From Isoetes taiwanensis (taxonomy: Eukaryota; Streptophyta; Lycopodiopsida; Isoetales; Isoetaceae): 64,000 nt of DNA. This document shows positions 22,198 through 34,329 of the stretch, piece after piece. The translations under genes and the position numbers were made by a program. The notes under the pieces are model-generated. The model had not been told where the DNA came from, searched no databases, and worked only from the letters and a program-made list of their open reading frames with translations. Location: contig JAJEKV010000505.1 of assembly GCA_021234155.1 (NCBI GenBank), forward strand, positions 62,001 through 126,000, in the 5' to 3' direction. The first letter of the stretch is position 1. Each line of letters opens with the position of its first letter.

Positions 22198-23840
22198 TCT
22201 ATCTATATAATATCTGTGCTACGGTGGGCCTGTTGAACCGAGTCAATACATTTGTTCTTCATATTTCTCTCGTTCTGTTTTTCTCGTTCTGTTTTCTAAC
22301 ATTGGTCCAAAGTAGGATATCTGATCTATCTAATATTTCTAGAAGTCTTGCTCAAAAAAAGACCCCAGTATTCTAAGCACAAGATTTACGATTTCTGCTA
22401 AACAATAGAATAAAATAGAATAGAACTAGTAAAAAAACACTATTGATTACTTTGTCTAGAAATTTGCAATATTACTATATGCAGGAATACATGATGCAAA
22501 AATCTCAATAGAATAAGGAATAAAGCATAAGGTGCCTTGTGTAATGGAATTTTCTTCTCATAGTTCATAGAAATAGATTAAAACATAGACATGTCATTGA
22601 CCTGGCCCAAATATTTGAACTCGCAAAAAAAATAGATTACGAAGATGTTGACTATAATAGCCCATGAGCTAAGCTGTCGATCCAAGGTTGATATTCAACA
22701 AGACCAAACAAGACATAATAACAATATTGAAACGAATATGATTGTGAATGAGCTCTAGATTAAGGCTAATGTTAATGTGCATGATTTCAGAACAACAAGA
22801 TAAACATAGTTATTGTTCTCATTATTTGATAAATCCATCCTACATTTGCGCTCTTGGTTGACATCTCAGACATTGTAACATATCACGGTGCAAGAAAGCT
22901 ACAAAGATGAGTGCCTAGCTCGGAAAAGCAGGACCACCTACGGAGATATGTGGACTATGGCTTATAAGAGTGCCATGTCACAGATAGCACGCGATGTGCT
23001 AGATTAGCAGTGTGATGTCATCATATATGTCAAAGATACAACAGAGTGTGCCACTAATGGTGCACTTTTACGTAATAATCAACTGAGAATGGCTTATTGC
23101 AAACCAAAGCGACAAGTTTATGCATAAATATGTTCTCGCAGATTTCGGGGTTTACAAGATCACATAGTTTTATAATACAATTGTCCAGCGATTTGAGGAT
23201 TACAACAACTTTAAAACAATGGGTCAAGGGACCATCATGGTGCATCAATTTACCCACATAGCACATCATATTTAGCACAAGTAGATAGCCTTACATGGTG
23301 CATATTGCACCTAAAATAGCGCACTACTATATCTGATATAGATCATGTTACGACCATATTAAATCAATGTTCTGCTAATATAGATCAACCCACATCATAA
23401 ATGGTACATGAAGTACCTTCAACAGTTACAGTCTGAACCTTAATAGCTACAAATTTAAACCTTAATAGCTGCCAATAAAACACTTACAGTTATGTTCCAG
23501 CACCTACAATGGTACAAAATTTATCCTCATAGTACAAGGCATTATCTACGAACAAAGGTAGGAACTTATCTCAATTAACACCAATTAAGCAAACTTCTGG
23601 AAAATGGAATTATAATATAAAAGTAGACAAAACTTTACAAAGCGTAACACTCACATGAATGGGCCCTGTGGTTCCTCCTTGTCAATTCTCATCCCATTCT
23701 TCATCCTCATCAAGACTTTTTAAAGTGCACCCAAGGGTTTAGTTCTAGGATTAACAAGGTTGACTTGACTCTTGATCGGATGAAGCTTTTGCAACTTGAT
23801 CATCTTCAATATCAGCCCAAGATTGGCCGAGGGGCTTTCG
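22198..23840. other. No supportable gene
   Basis: AT-rich sequence. The only frame of note is a 74-codon minus-strand frame (23278-23054) without recognisable features. Local repetition of CCTTAATAGCT occurs near 23450. Nothing else was seen. Confidence 0.35.
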
Positions 23841-24330
23841 TGATTGTTCATCATCCTCATTAGCTGTCAATGGTTCTCCATTTGCATAGCCCTTCTTGCC
23901 TTAGATCTCTTTCTATGTTTTTTAATATTACTACTTCATCTTGAAGAACTATCTTTAAATGCTCTTACTCCTCTTTTTTCCCTTTCCTTTGTCTTTCTCC
24001 TAGCCTCCCTCCAATTTTGCTTCCTCCTTTTCGTTTTTTTCTCCAATTCCTTCTTCTCCTTCCTTTATATTTCGACCTTCTTCTTCTCATATTGTTTCTC
24101 TTTTCTCACTCTTTCTGCCATATCAACATGTTCCTGGAATTCCAATCTGGCCCTAAACACATCATCACTTGTGACATACAACTTGTTAGATAAAGATGGT
24201 GGAATTCACGCCCTTTTCTTCTTCTTTCCATTGTTAGCTTGTTGGGATCTACTAGCAATAACTCTGAAACTAAGTAATTCTAAATCTTCTATACCTTCAC
24301 TTTCATGTTGATCACACAACACAAGCAACT
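23690..24330 (-). pseudogene. Decayed minus-strand coding-like sequence, charged and coiled-coil-like
   Basis: The plus-strand frame 23844-24311 (155 codons, almost only Leu, Phe and Ser) is best read as the shadow of a purine-rich minus strand. Minus-strand translation gives short charged stretches such as VTSDDVFRARLEFQEHVDMA and EKKVEI separated by stops, in an E/K-rich run. This resembles the basic C-terminal tail of some transposon-encoded proteins, but I cannot name a family. Stops in every frame indicate decay. Confidence 0.3.
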
Positions 24331-24599
24331 AACCCATTCTCTGCTGTTAGAAACTGTCTCACAAACATTTCTCATACCTGCAGCAACAAAACCACAAAGT
24401 TAGAGACCAAACATCAGATTTTAAGTACAAAATCAGAATTTCAACAAAATCAGAAATTAAATAGATTACCTTTTCTTGCAATGACTCTCATGCCCCGTCC
24501 TATCACCGCTTTTTGAATGCCTCGTCTCATCCGGTTCCATAATAGATGGTTCAAGGTCAATTGTGTCATAAATAGACCTTAAAGTGTCAGAAGTTGATG

Positions 24600-25185
24600 A
24601 GGTTAGAAGTAGACATTCATTGGGACTTTTTGAGATCATAAAAGGGCCTTCTAAGAACCGGCCGACTAAGCTATATGAACTACCAATCGAAAAACAATGG
24701 TAATCAGTAGCAAAAACAGCTTATAATTAACTCAATCTTTGGATCACATTTTCTAGCATAAGTGTTGATAGAAAAGTACAAATGAGCTCTTGTTTGGTGC
24801 AATAGATAGATCTCATTGAGATCTTTCTAATCTTGGATGGTTTGCATATCTTTTACCCTCAGAGGGATAGTAAAAATGGTAAAACCATATTTTTGGAGTT
24901 TTGACAATCATAAGTGGTTAAAATATGTGCAAAGCACCTAAGATTGGAAAGATCTCAACGAGATCTATCTATTGCACTAAACGAAAAAGCTCATTTGGAC
25001 TTTTTTAATAGTTATGCTAGAAAATATGATGCGCTTGAGTTAGTTATAATAGTTTTGATGATTGGACCCATCTCGATTTTGATTGATAGTTCATTTATCT
25101 TCATTTGACTTAGTTGGCATGTTTTGAAGGCCCTTTTTAATCTCAAAACCCTAATGTGCTCTAACTCTAGCCACTTTCACACATT
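24600..25185. repeat. Long inverted repeat (foldback), arms of roughly 250-270 bp
   Basis: The reverse complement of about 24600-24860 aligns with about 24915-25185. Shared words include AGATCTCAACGAGATCTATC (right arm; left arm differs by one base), ATGCTAGAAAATATGAT, TTGAGTTAGTTATAA and GAAGGCCCTTTT. Identity is near 85% in the inner 130 bases and lower outside. The spacer is about 55 bases. No open frame fits. It could be a foldback/MITE-like element, an inverted duplication, or a source of hairpin RNA. Confidence 0.8.
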
Positions 25186-25800
25186 GGGCAGATCTCAAGG
25201 AGATTTCAGGGTGTCTTTTGTTGAATAAGAACCACCATTTATGGCCTGGTAGACCATTAAAACAAGTCACTCGATTAATTGTCATCTCTCTCACATGCTC
25301 CTCAAGATTGCCAAGGTAATTGGCCTACCAATATCACATTGGCCTAAGCACCACTCTATTGAATGTTCTTCCTCTTCAATAGTTAAACCTTTAGGAATAG
25401 ATCCAAATTTGTTTTGAGAAAGACCATTGAGGTGATTTCTCAATGTGGTTAAAAGCACAATTTCATTATATATGGACTTTTTGTAAGTCCATATACATCT
25501 CAAATGGTAGCTATTGTCTAGAATACAGGGTTGTAAGAGCATATTCTGCACAACAAAATGAACTAGAACAACTTTAAGACATTAAAATTATACATAATTT
25601 CATTAAAACATCATACACTTTTCAAAGTTTTCATATAGAAATTGAAAGTAAAGTTAATGTTTTGACAATGTTAAAGTTTCAAATATCTATCATCCGTATG
25701 TTATGTGGACTCCGCAATTCCTCATCGGTTAGGAGGCTTTTTTCTTCTGGGATTATTGCTATTTTCCTGCACATGGATGAGTAAATGTTAGTATTGTAAT
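25186..25800. other. No supportable gene
   Basis: A minus-strand frame of 86 codons (25551-25291, low-complexity EEEE motif) has no recognisable domain. The rest is AT-rich. Confidence 0.3.
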
Positions 25801-25809
25801 AGGTTATTG

Positions 25810-27200
25810 AGAAATGAAATGAATGAAATGATTTTTTATTCACGTCTGCAGACCACCAGGTCTATGAGACGTTCAACAAGTACATTCAACATTATAAAAA
25901 ATATCATCTAATGCATCCTCAGACAGTAACGCATTAGCCTCTTCTCCCAAATCTTCTCTCAAAAATGAATTATGACTAATTTGTTCTCTCATATTTAGGA
26001 CATCTCTTATAAATTTCCCAATAATTTTACCTTCTAAATAAAAAAAAAAAAAAAAACTCCAGCAGGGTTGACGCCGAGATATTGTACCTGTTTCGGATTT
26101 CCACATAGGTTGTGCATCTCAAAAGCACGTGTTGCTCATCCTCCACTTCCTGCATATTACAAGTCTTACAAAGCCTCATTTCATGCGGGATATCTCCCCA
26201 TCTACCAACTTCCACCCCAAGCCTGTGTGAACTAAGTCTCATTCTGCTAATGGAGTGTCTAAGTTTCAAAGAAATACCTTCTCCTAAGTACCTGGCCTCT
26301 TGGAGTCCTGGATTTATATACTTTCTGTAGAACTCTTTCTTTTACTCGGAACTCTCCAATTCTTTATAGTAACATGTTCTGTAACCCACGCTCGGATATC
26401 CTTGTGATGTATATACAAATCCTGCATATTTAATCCCCACTTCCACATCCATTCCTCCACGTCAGCATACCAACCCTTCATCTTTGTCTCCTCCATTGCC
26501 AAATACGACAAACTATCATCGGCCCTTTCAAATCGTATCTTATACATATATGTAAAGCAACTTACACAAAGCTTACGCTTCAGTGGGCAACATACCACAT
26601 TCTACTAATAGCATATCATATGGGGTTTGTGCTTTTGTACCCAATTCCATTCTAAGAAACTTCTTAGACTTTCTCCACCTTTTTTCCATGTATGCGCCGC
26701 CAATCCCGCCCCCAAAACCTCACATCCATATAGGAATACCGGTTCTGACAAGCCGCCTTATATAACATCTTTTTCATGTTAAAATTCCAAATTTCAAATT
26801 TTACCACTTCTCGTTGCATGCTATATAAGGCTTTCAATCCCCGCGAGATTCACTGTGGTTCTTACAGCCATATTCCAACTAGGGCTCTTATCAACTTCCG
26901 GCCCCGGATATTTATAACGAAGTTGACCAGCTCTATTGACATGCCCTTATAATAAAATGCCGGATGTTTCGTCTTTATTAGCTCCAAAACTATCGGTTTT
27001 GTTTTTGCTAAATTTTACTTGCATCCCTTTGCTATCACAAAATGTCGCGAGAGCATCCAAGTGCTTCCCACATTCTTGGCGAGATAGGATGACTACATCA
27101 TCCGTGATAAAGCAAAAGCAAAAGCAAAGTATTATTTGTGAGGTGCTAGCGGGTTTCCAAGCCTTCGATATGCGCCCAAGAAAAAGCTATGGAGTATGAG
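25810..27200 (-). mobile_element. 5'-truncated LINE, minus strand (RT end, thumb, zinc-binding end, 3' tail)
   Basis: Reading the minus strand from about 27110: FITDDVVILS, a reverse-transcriptase catalytic block (usually Y/F-ADD), followed by GMQVKFSKNKT. Then a thumb-like stretch near 26760-26640, and a C-terminal zinc-binding end at about 26250-26090 with RLSSHRLGVEVGRW, then CKTCNMQEVEDEQHVLLRC. The 3' end carries a nested stem (CGTCT...AGACG, 25843-25871) and an ATTTC/ATTCATTTC tail at 25810-25835. A poly-A run at 26039-26057 (plus strand) interrupts it. Frames are broken in several places, so it is inactive. The endonuclease and palm N-terminus are missing. Confidence 0.75.
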
Positions 27201-28057
27201 GGAGACATGGATCATCTCCTATCCGCAGGATCTTGGAATTGAAGAATCCAGGTATTAACGCGAGATCGGGTTAAGGGCATCAAAGAAACGCTCAATCTAA
27301 TGGCCCAAAAATCCGAGAACCGAAATCGAATCCTCGATAAACAGACCCACGATTTCAGAGCTGCCAGATCACGCCTTTAGAAATCAAGCTTGCTTCCCTA
27401 GTAGCGAGTCCACTAAAGAACGATGAAAATTCATCATGTCGAGGTCAAAGAATAGATGAAAATTCATCCGCCAGAGATCTCTTGAGCAACTAGACCAAGA
27501 AGCACGGGCAAGAAACTTGAAAATCTCTCGGCCTCCATGAGATTGATGGAGAAGACATCAATGACACAATCGGGGAATTTCTTTTGCTACCACGATGAGG
27601 TTACATGATCCTCTATACACAACAAAGACGCGGGTGCTAGGGAAACGGGACCATATACCTACCAATTTTGGTCGATTTCCGAGCAAGGAAGCCGAGAGAT
27701 AGAGTCATGCATAAATGTAGCCGCCTCAAGGGCTTAAAAGGTTTGGTTAGACATAGATCTTACCCCGTGACAATGGGGAGATAAGGAAAGCGAATGGGCA
27801 AAAAGTGAAAACTGCAAGGGAAGAAGGATTGGTGGCGATTCGATAAGGGAGGCAAAGCCATAATCACAAGTAAGAAGCACAAATAGGAAATAGGGGCCTT
27901 GAGGGTCGGGTTTGTGGAACACACATGGACTATCTCAAGCCAAGTGAATGCTACTTTTCTTCGTTTGGGAACATCAAGATCTAATATGTTTTACAGAACC
28001 CGGCATCACAAAACACGCTCTCTTCCCGACATTCTTTTGGTTTTGAGCTGTTAGGAC

Positions 28058-28345
28058 ATGTTGAAAATGATAAGAAACCAAAGCAGTCGCGGCCATGGAG
28101 GTATTGCTTTATACAAAAGATCTAACTCTACATTTGATATGGAAGTCCGGAAGAAGGATCCCAAAAACAATACATATGGGTTAAACTTCTGCGAGAATGG
28201 ACAGCAAGCATTCTTTGCCATATGCTATTTTGCCCCTGAATCCTCCCGGATTTACAAAACAACCGATCATGACAAGGAAAATCCGCTTGAGAGCCTATGC
28301 ATGGATATCCGGATTATTCATCTCAAGGTAAAATCTTTGTTATAG
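28058..28345 (+). pseudogene. LINE endonuclease fragment (N-terminal half)
   Basis: A 95-codon frame, part of the LINE ORF2 above. RGHGGIALYKRS corresponds to the GSGGVLV-type segment of LINE endonucleases, followed by a strand-rich part (GQQAFFAICYFAPESS, as in the VYAPE-type motif). The enzyme would nick target DNA. It is separated by stops from the C-terminal half at 28486-28743. Confidence 0.65.
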
Positions 28346-28485
28346 GAGACTTTTAACGGTCCCGACAAGCAACCAACAAGCAAATGTTTTGAAAATCTCA
28401 CAACCAGATTTGGATGAGCTCGAAGACCCATTGTACAAATGAGAATTTGTGAGATCAAATTTCAAATGATAGGGGACAAAAACTC

Positions 28486-28743
28486 TTGGAGTTATGCATC
28501 ACCTGCCAACTCAAAATACTAAATGGAGTTCAGCCCTTCAATCTATCGGGCAAATTCACCTACCAGAACCACGCAGGTGCAAGTACTATTGACTATCTGT
28601 TAGCCAGAAACAAAGACCAAATCAGGGATTTCTCTATAGGAGATCTTATGCCAGAATCTGACCATGCACCCTTGCACATGATATTCGAAGCACATGCTAA
28701 AACATTGAAACAGGCCCAGAAATTTCCCCTAGGATCAGGGTAG
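28486..28743 (+). pseudogene. LINE endonuclease fragment (C-terminal half)
   Basis: An 85-codon frame. TYQNHAGASTIDYLLA and PESDHAPL correspond to the final catalytic blocks of the exonuclease/endonuclease/phosphatase fold (STIDY and SDH). The SDH histidine is retained. It ends in a stop shortly after, whereas an intact ORF2 would continue to the reverse transcriptase. Confidence 0.7.
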
Positions 28744-30037
28744 ACTATGAGCATCATGTCAAGTACAGAGAGCATCTGGAGGGACTGCTTACAGATGCAA
28801 TATGGTCAGGAGAAATAGAAAAAGATGCAAAGCTGCTCCAAGAACACATGTTAAATGCTGCAACTGGAACTTTTGGTCTCACCTAAAGCAGCAGGAGAGG
28901 CATTCCTTGCAACTCTTGGTGGGATTTGAATGCCAAGATGCCCGGCAAATTGCATCATAAGCGCGGTGTACAAGCCCGCATGGTATAAACGCCTCATAAG
29001 GCACAAAAGCACCTATTTTTCGGCAAGACAAACGGACATTATCCGATCGGCTTCTAAAGAAACCTAAACGTTTCGGAACATGCTTAAAGATAGCCATGCA
29101 CATAATAGCCTTGATAATGATGCTCGCTAAAATTAGTCAAGGATATTTATGAAAGGGAAGGCGCTTACCAAAGATGCCTATTATGGCTACATCCAAACAC
29201 TTTTATCAAGTTGCAGGTAGAGCTATGCTTATCCAAGTTAGCAAATAATAAGGCCCTGGGATCTTGTGGTTTATGCATGGAGCTCTTAAAGTGGGGTGAG
29301 AGAAGACTCACGCGAAATCCAATGTAATTGTTGAACTTATGCCTCACCCGGGGACCGCCTCACGCTTGGAAACTAAACCGGAAGTACACCCAATCCATAA
29401 AGGAGGAAATCACAAAGTGGCAAAAAGAAATTATAGAACAATTCTTATTGGCGATTTTCTCAAAAATTGCAGGCGTCTTCTTGAGAACAAGCTTAAGACC
29501 GGGAGGGAGAGCAAGCGAGCTCGCTCACAATACCGAGAGGGGTTCCGATGTGATCATAACACCCTTGATCATGTCCTCACACCGGTCGTGATTGAGAAAG
29601 CTAAAACACCAAACTCTTCCCCTCAGATCTAGCATTCATTGACTTTTCTAAAATGTTTGATAGCCTCGTAAAGACCTTGGTGATAGATTGTTTCAACTTC
29701 GAGTCCCCAAAGAAATTAGAGAGGCGGTATCCCAACTATATGTCAAGTGCTAATAACAATCTCCCAGAGAGCAATTCACTTTGAAGAGCACGATAGAGTA
29801 GGGCGGGATGCCCTTATCCCCACTCTATTCGGCATTTATATTGATGAACTAGATGATTGGCTATGCCAAAGATCACTAGTGAGGACAAAATTGGGCAGCT
29901 ACATCTCTCCTCCTCTATGCCGATGATGTAGTTCTAATTGCCGCTTAAGAAAAAGGTATTGCAAGAGCATCTCAATCACTTCAAAGACTTCATGGCAAAA
30001 GAAAGAAGATGACATTAATCTGTCAAAGTCTAAAATT

Positions 30038-30385
30038 ATGGTCTTTGGCTCAAGAGAAAGGCTAGATTTCACCTACAGGGGAGAGCTGTTGGAAATAGTT
30101 GAGTCATATAAATATTTGGGGATTGACATGGCATCTAACTACAGTTGGAAAATCTGCATTAATAGAAGAGTTTCAGGCGGGAAAGCGGCACTATATAGCA
30201 TGCTAGCTAAATGCAATAAGGCATCACTCACGGATTGGAATTTGAAGAAGCTTCTCTTCAAAACACTAGTACAGACGGTGGTGCTGTACGGTGCTCCAAT
30301 CTGGGGTCCAGAGATTTCGGCCAAGCTGTGGAAGCAGATTGAAGCGATTCAAAAATCCTTCATAAAAGGAAGAACTCGGCATTAG
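30038..30385 (+). pseudogene. LINE reverse-transcriptase thumb fragment
   Basis: A 115-codon frame with ESYKYLGIDMASNYSW, then LLFKTLVQTVVLYGAPIWGP and a WKQIEAIQKSFIKG end: the conserved region directly after the palm in plant LINE ORF2. It follows the YADDV block by about 110 bases in another frame. Confidence 0.75.
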
Positions 30386-31091
30386 ATCTCAAATCCCTTA
30401 TCCCGATTATGCTTGCCGAAGTAGGGGCCTGCTACCATCGGAGTTAGAAGGTTTATACCAAGCAATAAACTTCTTTAATTGTGGTGAATGCTCAAGATAC
30501 AACCCCATTATCTCACCATGCTTTGGAGAACTTCGAGTGGAAGAACAAGTTATTAGCTTGGGCTTGCGCTAGGATGGGGGTAACCACGGCCACTTGAGAA
30601 AGATGAAATCGGAGCCATGCTAGAGAAGCAAGCAATGCAACACATGTGGGCAAACCCGGAAAGAGAATGATACAAGCACTTAAAAATGTCAATCCCATGA
30701 TAACTTGGTGAAAGCCAACTCTATTTGATAGCGAATATACCTAAGTCTCGAGATGCGCTGGCTAGATACGATTGGGTCTCATAAGTCGGAAATTGAGACC
30801 GGGAGATGGGCTAAGATACAGTGTAGAAGAACGTTTATGTAAAATATGTGAGACGAGACAGATTGAAGACGAAGACCATGTTTTCACATGTTTGCCGGGA
30901 ATACGCCCACATCGAGAGATAGCTTTGGAATTCAAACTCGATTTTCTATCTTTATTCTGAGATGCCACCAATGGCTTTAGGGACCCATATATTAGAGCTG
31001 TTGATACTCACCGCTCTTTTTTTGTTAAAGTTGTAAATAGTTTGTTCATGTGCTCCATGGTCTTTGAGGCCCAAGAGAGCATCAAAGACAA

Positions 31092-31100
31092 ACAATAATA

Positions 31101-31155
<55 letters not shown>
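31092..31155. repeat. TAA microsatellite forming the LINE tail
   Basis: About 20 AAT/TAA units begin two bases after the terminal stem of the plus-strand LINE, so the microsatellite is probably the element's own 3' tail or grew from it. Confidence 0.9.
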
Positions 31156-31456
31156 TAACCGACAACAGCAGTAGTAATTGCAGAGTGCACTCCATGCATC
31201 ATTGTCCATTGACATTGTGAGATATTGCCAACATTTAATGTGAGGTTGAGAAATACAATATTTAAGAGCAAACAAAAAATTTAAGTTGAATATTCACAAT
31301 CCTCTTCAAGTACAAACATATTTTCAAGGGGGAAGTTTAATGACTCTAATCACACCATTTCCAATTGTACCAGTCGCACTCGACGTGATGCATAATCTCT
31401 CCTCAATTCTTCCATTTTTGTTGCCCCTATTTCAATTCAACAAGCTGATCCACGGA

Positions 31457-31594
31457 TGCTACTTCATGCTTGCCTACCATAGAACTCTTCTTAGGCCTGC
31501 TTCAATTCTCCCATCATTCTCTTGCCTTTCAATTTAGCAAGGTAAACTACATATGCTACTTCATGCTTGCCTACAATAGCACTCTACTAAGGCC
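31457..31594. repeat. 41-bp direct repeat with a 97-bp period
   Basis: TGCTACTTCATGCTTGCCTA and the 21 bases after it occur at 31457-31497 and 31554-31594 with three differences. Intergenic; no gene was seen from 31160 to 32290. Confidence 0.8.
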
Positions 31595-32299
31595 CAACAA
31601 TGCGAGCTTTGTTACCAAACAAGTTGCAATCGACTTCATTACAATTTAGCAACCTACACAATCCAAATGTTACCCCTTTTAAAAAAAAATAGTATTGAAT
31701 ACACAAAAATGTGTACGACATAAAGTCATATTTGACCATTGGATGGTCAAAAAACGTGTAAATACCAATGTGGGGCTTAAAAAATATGGTAAAGAATCTA
31801 ACTTTTGTATTATGTTGTAGATCCCATTGTCATTTGAAATTTGTACCAAGTATCCTTTGTAATTTGCGGTCCCCAAAACCACACTAAAGTAGTTGTCATT
31901 TGTAAATTGATAAACCTAGAATAAGTACGATCCATTGCCCTGTTTAGACCAATTTAGTGCATTCCAAATCGATGATAATGATAAAGATCATTTGCAGCCC
32001 TTGCTTGTGCACTTGTATACTCTTCAAAAAGAATAATTTCTCATGGGACCATTCGACCTTTCCATCGGGTATCCTCGACCAAGATAGAAAGTCACAGCTT
32101 TCAAGGAAAAATCTTTCTCAAACAATATTATCAGGCTGCCTCATGCCCATTAACTCTTCCAACATCTCCAACCTCATTTTTATCTACATCAGCCAAACTT
32201 GAGAGAGGAATCAGCCCTTGAATCCAAATATATTTAACCATGGCACTTTGCAATGCAACAAGGAGCACAGCTCATCAGAATTCTCAGAACTTGAATTGA

Positions 32300-33060
32300 A
32301 TGTGAAACCAAATAAGCACTAAAGCTTATTTGAAATAAAACCTGAACAAAAGGCAAAAAGAATAGCCCAATCGGCCCAAGATATTGGCCCATTGCTCCCG
32401 CAAAAGCGTTAACACTCAATGGATTGGCGCCCATTGTCAAGAACATGGCGAGAGGAAATAACGGATGTCCAAAAACAAGTGAGCATAAGCCATGCCCCCA
32501 TTTTCCTTTCTACATCCCTGTGTCCGCCTCCCCACATGCAAGACATAGAGACTTCACCAAAGGCAAGAAAATTTTGGACTCTAGCTGCATGGTATTGCGG
32601 ATGGAATGGCAGGAGCCAATAGAGCTTCACTAAAAACAAGACATTGTATCCAAGACCTAAAGTTGTTTTACCAAAGAGGGAGACAAATTGGTAAGCAACT
32701 CATCTCCAAGACCGCTTTTAATGAGCCTTTTGCAAAAAAAGAAGGCAAGAGCAACGAAGGCAAGGAATGGATCTCAAATGCACCGAAAGCAACCGCAAAT
32801 GTCAATGTTTTGGTGAGAACCAAGCTCCAAGACCCATTAGAGCAATCGCTAAGGGCAAAGGTTGTGGTGATAATACCCACTATGGTGGCTAAGAATATGG
32901 CTTAGCACCGCCATGCATTTTTTGTCACACCCGCAGGTGGAAGAATAAAACCAAAGAGAAATACCTACCGTAAAAGAAATGGCTAGGGTTTTGAGAAATG
33001 GCTAGGGTTTTAAGTGATGGTGCCGAAACGGGTAAAGAAGAATGCCCCTACCGAAATGGC
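32300..33060 (-). pseudogene. Plastid 2-oxoglutarate/malate (dicarboxylate) translocator pseudogene, main piece
   Basis: Minus-strand translation in shifting frames gives blocks in family order: PAGVTKNAW-type start near 32945, ATIVGIITT, QPLPLAIALMGLGA, LVLTKTLTFAVAFGAF, FFAKGSLK, a SEALLAPAIP-like block, SLCLACGE, MGAWLMLTCFWTSVIS, and FLTMGANPLSVNAF near 32430-32390. These match the N-terminal half of chloroplast DiT1-type carriers, inner-envelope proteins exchanging 2-oxoglutarate and malate in ammonia assimilation. At least three frameshifts separate the blocks, so it is not functional. The match ends at LPFVQ at about 32335, where TTGTTCAG/GTTTTATT resembles a splice donor. The family assignment is from memory of conserved blocks, not from a search. 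Confidence 0.7.
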
Positions 33061-33239
33061 CATGGCAACACCGTGATTGCTTCCGGGCTTTGATGCTTCC
33101 CGGTGATCTAAGAAGATCAAGATTGCCGAAGATGGGTTCTACCCAAGAAGAAATCCAAGCAGATTTGAGACCGAGGTAGTCGATAAAGCTTTGAACGCTT
33201 TTGCCTTGGTTTAAAGACAAGGATTTAGAAGAATTTCCA

Positions 33240-33440
33240 CCATTTAAATCTGGAGTTAGACCTCTCCCCATGCTTAACCGCCTGGAGATCGGGTGAACAA
33301 TATACAAAAGCAGAGGTATCACTAAAAGGGAAGCCAAAACCTTGAACAAAGGCAAGAATGTTTCAATCTGTCCAAATATTGTTTGGTCTATTGTTGTTCA
33401 GACGAAAAATAACAAGGGGAGGCTTATTCCAGAGGAGAGC
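33240..33440 (-). pseudogene. Dicarboxylate translocator pseudogene, second piece
   Basis: Minus-strand residues TTIDQTIFGQIE, then VLASLLVIPLLLYIVHPI (about 33350-33290), match the next transmembrane part of the same carrier family (NTI-QTIGW ... IVVPLLLYLIYPP). This segment should lie after the end of the main piece, yet it is upstream of it on the minus strand. It also overlaps the main piece's last 45 bases in sequence (TTGCCTTTGTTCAAGG against TTGCCTTTTGTTCAGG) but reads on with no intron. It is therefore a second, separately derived copy. A 117-codon frame (33355-33002) starts here, but after about residue 25 it no longer resembles the carrier. Confidence 0.55.
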
Positions 33441-33714
33441 CACCATCTCCGGCCACTGGACCAATTAGGGCCACAATAATTTCCATACCTTGGAAAAACT
33501 TGAAAAGAAATGCTTTTGGCTCTAATGCCATGGAAACTTTGAATAGTATGGCACAAACTCACTGGAGCAAGCATCCGCCAAGATCATCCTCCCTCAGACT
33601 AAAGCACTAACGCTCCACTCCAAATCTGTTTCCACCTGATCACAAGAACATTAATTTTTGCAAGAATGCCCCAAATGCTATCCACGAGGCTTGCATGTTC
33701 AGCCCCTAAAATAA

Positions 33715-33935
33715 AAAAAGAGGGCTTTGTTGTGAGCCTTGGATGCTAGACCATTGAAAAAAAAAAAAAAATCAACGACTAAGAAATGGTGCACCCTAGA
33801 TGCACGCATTAGTACATCCATTGAATATGCCATGAAATCTTAGGAAACCCTTTGTGAAAAGCGTGCAAAAAACAAAAAAACCCCTCACATTATGCTACAT
33901 ATGGACATTAGGACATGTGGTACCAAGATAAAATG
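33715..33935. repeat. Dispersed repeat, copy 1 (partner at 37905-38120)
   Basis: Starts GAGGGCTTTGTTGTGAGCC, carries a run of A, then AAATGGTGCACCCTAGATGC and CATTAGTACATCCATT, and ends ATTATGCTACATAT. It matches 37905-38120 along about 200 bases at about 80% identity. No coding potential; possibly a short interspersed or miniature element. Confidence 0.7.
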
Positions 33936-34329
33936 AGCTTTGTTTTACAAAGCCTTCATGATGTTTGGGTCTAAGATCCTAGCAAAGGTTGGTTTTGGGG
34001 GTTCCAATACTCTACACATGGAGTGACTTTGGCAGCTCTTGACCGTAGCTCCTTTTTAGATATCCTGGCAATAGGGAGTATCAATGTGGCGGCTAAGTCA
34101 AATTCTATTGGAAAGATAACAGAGTTAGGTCAAGGTTTATGCCTCTAGCATGAGAAGAGGTGATGTACCAATATTTGAGCTTTGTTATGCTGAGGGTCTA
34201 GATGAATATAGCAAAGGAATGTTCTTGAGCACTTCTATCCAAGAGTAAGGCAGCAACTTTGTTGAGCTGAGAGAAGGACTTGCGAGGTCCCAATGGGGTA
34301 TTGCAAACAAACCCTAGTTTGGAAAACAA

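Larger units (their letters stand above)
27240..31091 (+). mobile_element. Near full-length but decayed LINE, plus strand
   Basis: Order of remnants: ORF1-like peptide near 27500-27570 (RARNLKIS, then IN-DTIGEF-type residues in shifting frames); apurinic endonuclease region about 27930-28740, ending in FTYQNHAGASTIDYLLA and ESDHAPL; reverse transcriptase with DFSKMFD near 29640, a GCPLSP-like block near 29810, and YADDV at 29916-29930; thumb 30038-30385 (YKYLGIDMAS, VVLYGAPIWGPE); zinc-binding end 30770-30930 (LCKICETRQIEDEDHVFTC). The 3' UTR ends in a perfect 8-bp stem (GTCTTTGA/TCAAAGAC, 31060-31089), followed by a TAA repeat. Many frameshifts and stops, so no working protein. Its 5' edge abuts the minus-strand LINE. 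Confidence 0.8.

Noticed and set aside
23844..24311. 155-codon Leu/Phe/Ser-rich plus-strand frame as a membrane protein
   Set aside because: The strand is a long pyrimidine-rich tract; the opposite strand's charged peptides explain it better.
31008..31275. Minus-strand frames with long isoleucine or tyrosine runs
   Set aside because: They are translations of the TAA microsatellite.
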